In this document: positions 6,739 through 9,566 of the stretch, in pieces
Numbering within the stretch: the stretch's first letter is position 1
How the letters are laid out: every line of letters begins with the position of its first letter
Source of the DNA: Gemmatimonadota bacterium
GTDB lineage: Bacteria; Gemmatimonadota; Gemmatimonadetes; Gemmatimonadales; GWC2-71-9
DNA: 9,566 nt
Direction of reading: 5' to 3'
NCBI GenBank assembly: GCA_016180765.1
Contig: JACPAP010000022.1
Span: forward strand, 1 to 9,566
Position numbers and translations under genes: made by a program
Notes under the pieces: generated by a model
What the model saw: the letters and a program-made list of their open reading frames with translations, nothing else
Told to the model about the DNA's origin: nothing
The model's database searches: none

Positions 6739-6821
6739 CCAGGGGTGTGAGGTTGTCGGGAGCTTCCCAGCCGCGACGCCCAGGTGCAGCATTCAGGGCC
6801 CAGGCGCCCACGGGATACGCG
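6739..6821. promoter_or_regulatory. Divergent intergenic region carrying the promoters of the dctP operon and the dehydrogenase gene
   Basis: Only about 83 bases separate the two divergent starts, so promoters and operators for both directions should lie here or extend into the coding ends. I found no convincing -35/-10 pair on either strand. A short interrupted repeat GGGA-GCT-TCCC lies at 6758-6768, and an 8-bp AT-rich palindrome ACAATTGT lies just inside the dehydrogenase gene at 6845-6852. Both are too short to call as operators. No regulator gene lies within the window. The shared region is the main reason to think the transporter operon and the dehydrogenase are controlled together. Confidence 0.4.
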
Positions 6822-9566
6822 ATGACCGGAGTCGGGCTCGGCGCACAATTGTACGGCTCGCGAGCGGGAGACGGAACCGCCGCGTTTGGCGCGAGGCTCC
6901 GCCGGGAGCTGGGCGGGGAAGTGCTGTTCGACCGCTTTACCCGCGGCCGCTACAGCACCGACGCCTCGATGTACCAGATCACGCCCGTGGGCGTCGTGGT
7001 CCCCCGCACCGTGGAGGACGTCCGGCGCCTGTTGTCCCTGGCCGCCGAGGAGCGGGTGCCGCTGGTTCCCCGCGGGGGCGGTACGTCGCAGGGTGGCCAG
7101 GCGATCGGTGAGGGGCTGGTGGTGGACACCAGCAAGTACCTCACCGCGATCCGGGGCTTCGATCCGGAGGCCGGCACGGTGCGGGTGGAGCCGGGCGTGA
7201 TCCTGGATCGGCTCAACGCATTCCTCAAGCCTCACGGCCTCTGGTTCCCGGTAGACCCCGCGACGGCCGCGCAGGCCACGATCGGGGGGATGGCGGGGAA
7301 CAACAGCGCCGGAGCCCGGTCGCTGCGCTACGGGCTGATGGCGGACAACGTTCGGTCCATTGCCGCTTCATTGGTGGGGGGAGGCGGATACCGCTTTGCC
7401 GAGCTGCCGGACCATCTGGCGGATGCCGCGCAGGCCGGGCTCTCGGCGGAGTATCTCGCGCTGGCCCGCTCACTGCGGACCATCTACCTGAGCCAGGCCG
7501 ACGAGCTGGCGCGACGCGCGCCCCGGGTCATGCGCCATGTGGCCGGCTACAACCTCCAGCGGGTGGGTCCGCCCGACTACAACCTGGCACGCTTGCTGGT
7601 GGGCTCGGAGGGGACGCTCGCGTTCTTCACGGAAATCGAGCTGGCCCTGCGACCGCTCCCGGCCGCCACGGTGCTGGGCGTCTGCCACTTCCCCGCGCTG
7701 CGCGGCGCCATGGACGCGGTGCAGCACATCGTCCGGCTGGGGCCCTCCGCCGTGGAGCTGGTTGACCGCACGCTCTTGGGACTGGCGCGGGAGAACGCCG
7801 CCTTCAGCGGGGCGATCGGCCGCTTCGTGCGGGGAGCGCCCGACGCGCTGCTCCTGGTGGAGTTCAGCGGCAACGATGTGGCGGAGCCGGAGCGCGATCT
7901 GGGCCGGTTGGAGGACCTGATGGGTCAGCTGGGGTTTCCCAAAGCCGTGGTTCGCGTGGTGGAGCCGGGGTTCCAGCGCGAGGTCTGGTCCGTGCGGAAG
8001 CAGGGACTCAACATCGTGATGTCCATGAAGGGCGATGCCAAGCCGGTGTCGTTCATCGAGGACTGCGCCGTGCCGCTGGAGCATTTGGGGGAATACACGG
8101 AGCGACTGTCGGAGGTATTCCGGCGCCATGGAACCAGCGGTACGTGGTACGCGCACGCCTCGGTTGGGTGTCTCCACATCCGGCCGGCGCTGAATCTCAA
8201 GGACGCGGGTGACGTGAAGAAAATGCGGGCGATCGCCGAGGAGGCGCACGCGTTGGTTCGGGAGTTCAAGGGGTCGCACTCCGGCGAGCACGGCGACGGC
8301 ATCGTCCGCTCCGAGTTCCTGGAGCCCATGCTGGGTGCCCGGCTGGTTCGCGCCTTCGAGCAGGTCAAGCAGGCCTTCGACCCGCTGGGGCTCCTCAACC
8401 CCGGCAAGATCGTCCGGCCGCCGCGCATGGACGACCGGTCCTTGTTCCGCTACCGGCCCGGGTATGCTCCCCAGCCGCTGGCGCCGGCGCTCGACTGGTC
8501 TTCCTGGGGTGGTTTCTTAAGCGCGGTGGAGATGTGCAACAACAACGGGGCCTGCCGGAAGGAGGCGCCGGAGGTCATGTGCCCGTCGTATCGGGTTACC
8601 CGCGACGAGCGCGATACGACGCGGGGCCGGGCCAACACGTTGCGCTTGGCGCTCACCGGCCAACTGGGCCGGGACGCGCTCCACTCGGACGAGCTGTATG
8701 AGACGTTGGAGCTCTGCGTCAGCTGTAAGGCCTGCCGCCGCGAGTGTCCCACGGGCGTGGACATGGCCAGGATGAAGATCGAGGTTCTGCATCAGCGCCA
8801 TCGTCGCTACGGTGTTTCGCTGGAGGAGCGATTGGTCGGGTATCTCCCGCGGTACGCTCCTTGGGCGGCGCGGCTGGCAGGGTTGGCCAACCTCCGGAAC
8901 CGGAGCCCGTGGCTGGCGAGACTCGCTGAGCGCTGGCTGGGAGTTGCGGCGCGTCGGTCCCTCGACCGCAGCGACCGCAGAGACCAAAGAGACGCCAAGC
9001 CTGTGGTACTCTGGGTGGATACGTTCAATACCTATTTTGAGCCGGAGAACGCTGAGGCCGCCGTACGGGTCCTCGAAGGGGCGGGCTACGACGTGATCCT
9101 GCCGGAAGCAGGCGGCGGGCGGCCGATCTGTTGCGGGCGGACGTTCTTGAGTGTGGGGCTGGTGGAGAAAGCGCGGGAAGAAGCTCGACGGGCGATCGAG
9201 ACGCTCCGGCCCTATGTGGAGCGCGGCATGCCGGTGGTGGGACTCGAGCCCTCGTGCCTGCTCACGGCGCGGGACGAGTACCCTGTGATGCTGAACGACC
9301 CGTGCGTGCCAGGGCTGGCGGCGCGAGCCGTACTCATCGAGGAGTTCCTCGCCGGGGAAGCCGCACGGGGCCAGCTGGGCCCGTTCTTGGCGCCGCAGCC
9401 AGGGCGGCGAGCGCTGGTGCACGGGCATTGCCACCAGAAAGCGTTCGGCGTCATGCCGGCCGTGGAGCAGGCCCTCCGTCTGGTGCCCGGGCTGGAGCTG
9501 GAAATGATAGAGAGCAGCTGCTGCGGCATGGCGGGCGCCTTCGGCTACAGCGCGCGGCACTACGAC
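6822..9566 (+). CDS. Fused FAD-linked 2-hydroxyacid-type dehydrogenase with Fe-S and CCG domains, YdiJ-like (3' partial)
   Basis: The frame is open from the ATG at 6822 to the window edge, giving 915 residues; relatives have about 950-1020. It probably oxidises a 2-hydroxyacid and passes electrons from FAD through Fe-S clusters to the respiratory chain. The FAD-binding domain shows PRGGGTSQGG at 83-92 and GNNSAGARS at 159-167. The FAD-oxidase C-terminal domain carries His445 and His452 in HASVGCLH and Glu489 in GEHGDG, positions that bind metal in D-2-hydroxyglutarate dehydrogenases, and ends near LLNPGK (524-529). Ferredoxin-like cysteines follow: C572, C578 and C587 in a CNNNGAC...MCPS arrangement like YdiJ, then C632, C635, C638 and C642 in CX2CX2CX3CP. 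The C-terminal cysteine-rich (CCG) region has CCG at 770-772, HGHCHQKA around C870, and SSCCGMAG with C900 and C901. Translation shows no frameshift. The start has only a weak GGGA upstream but gives the normal N-terminus. The substrate (D-lactate, glycolate, 2-hydroxyglutarate or another acid) is open. Confidence 0.93.
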   Translation, partial: MTGVGLGAQLYGSRAGDGTAAFGARLRRELGGEVLFDRFTRGRYSTDASMYQITPVGVVVPRTVEDVRRLLSLAAEERVPLVPRGGGTSQGGQAIGEGLVVDTSKYLTAIRGFDPEAGTVRVEPGVILDRLNAFLKPHGLWFPVDPATAAQATIGGMAGNNSAGARSLRYGLMADNVRSIAASLVGGGGYRFAELPDHLADAAQAGLSAEYLALARSLRTIYLSQADELARRAPRVMRHVAGYNLQRVGPPDYNLARLLVGSEGTLAFFTEIELALRPLPAATVLGVCHFPALRGAMDAVQHIVRLGPSAVELVDRTLLGLARENAAFSGAIGRFVRGAPDALLLVEFSGNDVAEPERDLGRLEDLMGQLGFPKAVVRVVEPGFQREVWSVRKQGLNIVMSMKGDAKPVSFIEDCAVPLEHLGEYTERLSEVFRRHGTSGTWYAHASVGCLHIRPALNLKDAGDVKKMRAIAEEAHALVREFKGSHSGEHGDGIVRSEFLEPMLGARLVRAFEQVKQAFDPLGLLNPGKIVRPPRMDDRSLFRYRPGYAPQPLAPALDWSSWGGFLSAVEMCNNNGACRKEAPEVMCPSYRVTRDERDTTRGRANTLRLALTGQLGRDALHSDELYETLELCVSCKACRRECPTGVDMARMKIEVLHQRHRRYGVSLEERLVGYLPRYAPWAARLAGLANLRNRSPWLARLAERWLGVAARRSLDRSDRRDQRDAKPVVLWVDTFNTYFEPENAEAAVRVLEGAGYDVILPEAGGGRPICCGRTFLSVGLVEKAREEARRAIETLRPYVERGMPVVGLEPSCLLTARDEYPVMLNDPCVPGLAARAVLIEEFLAGEAARGQLGPFLAPQPGRRALVHGHCHQKAFGVMPAVEQALRLVPGLELEMIESSCCGMAGAFGYSARHYD
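8963..8998 (+). repeat. 9-bp tandem repeat in the dehydrogenase interdomain linker
   Basis: CGACCGCAG occurs twice in perfect tandem (8963-8971 and 8972-8980), followed by a degenerate third copy (8981-8989) and a more diverged end. The 9-bp period keeps the reading frame and encodes four three-residue units beginning with Asp (DRS, DRR, DQR, DAK; residues 715-726). It lies between the Fe-S region and the CCG region, so it forms a charged, probably flexible linker. The GACC/AGAGAC wording resembles short-period repeats found between genes in some high-GC bacteria. Confidence 0.65.

Noticed and set aside
6563..7111. A 182-codon plus-strand frame spanning the dctP start and the beginning of the dehydrogenase
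   Set aside because: It is out of phase with the dehydrogenase, whose FAD-binding motifs lie in the frame starting at 6822, and it runs antisense into dctP.
8517..9560. A 347-codon minus-strand open frame opposite the end of the dehydrogenase gene
   Set aside because: The plus-strand frame encodes precise Fe-S and CCG cysteine motifs. The antisense frame has no recognisable domain and arises from codon bias.

Overview
This is a GC-rich stretch with strong G/C preference at third codon positions. Genes are tightly packed, and no gap between genes exceeds about 110 bases. A TRAP transporter whose binding protein has a lipoprotein signal, together with a YdiJ-type respiratory flavoprotein, points to a Gram-negative-type bacterium. 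Gemmatimonadota or another high-GC, largely uncultivated lineage would fit, but no rRNA or tRNA is present and this placement is weak. I saw no tRNA or rRNA gene, CRISPR array, transposase or phage gene.

Layout. Positions 1-264 (+) hold the 3' end of an unrecognised gene with a helical part and a Pro/Ala-rich, acidic tail. Positions 376-1833 (+) hold a complete guaB (IMP dehydrogenase, guanine nucleotide synthesis). It is preceded by a plausible promoter and a 27-codon open frame whose stop overlaps the guaB start. Positions 1841-1899 hold an imperfect inverted repeat between guaB and the convergent operon.

Positions 1900-6738 (-) form a five-gene operon read right to left: dctP (tethered solute-binding protein), dctQ and dctM (TRAP permease subunits), a crotonase-family protein, and a CaiB/BaiF (class III) CoA-transferase. 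The dctP/dctQ and dctQ/dctM junctions are identical 4-base GTGA overlaps. The crotonase and CoA-transferase genes are 2 bases apart. The one real gap in the operon (dctM to crotonase, 63 bases) is filled by an 11/22-bp tandem repeat.

Divergent from the operon, at 6822 to the window end (+), is a large gene running off the edge. It encodes a fused FAD-linked 2-hydroxyacid-type dehydrogenase with Fe-S cluster motifs and CCG cysteine-rich motifs (915 residues visible).

How they may work together (inference): the TRAP system imports an organic acid, the CoA-transferase activates it, the crotonase acts on the acyl-CoA, and the flavoprotein oxidises a 2-hydroxyacid and passes electrons to the respiratory chain. 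The substrate cannot be read from sequence. The most unusual points are the crotonase lacking the second catalytic glutamate, the G-tract and A-tract tandem repeat before its start codon, the lipobox on the TRAP binding protein, and short-period repeats at several gene or domain junctions.
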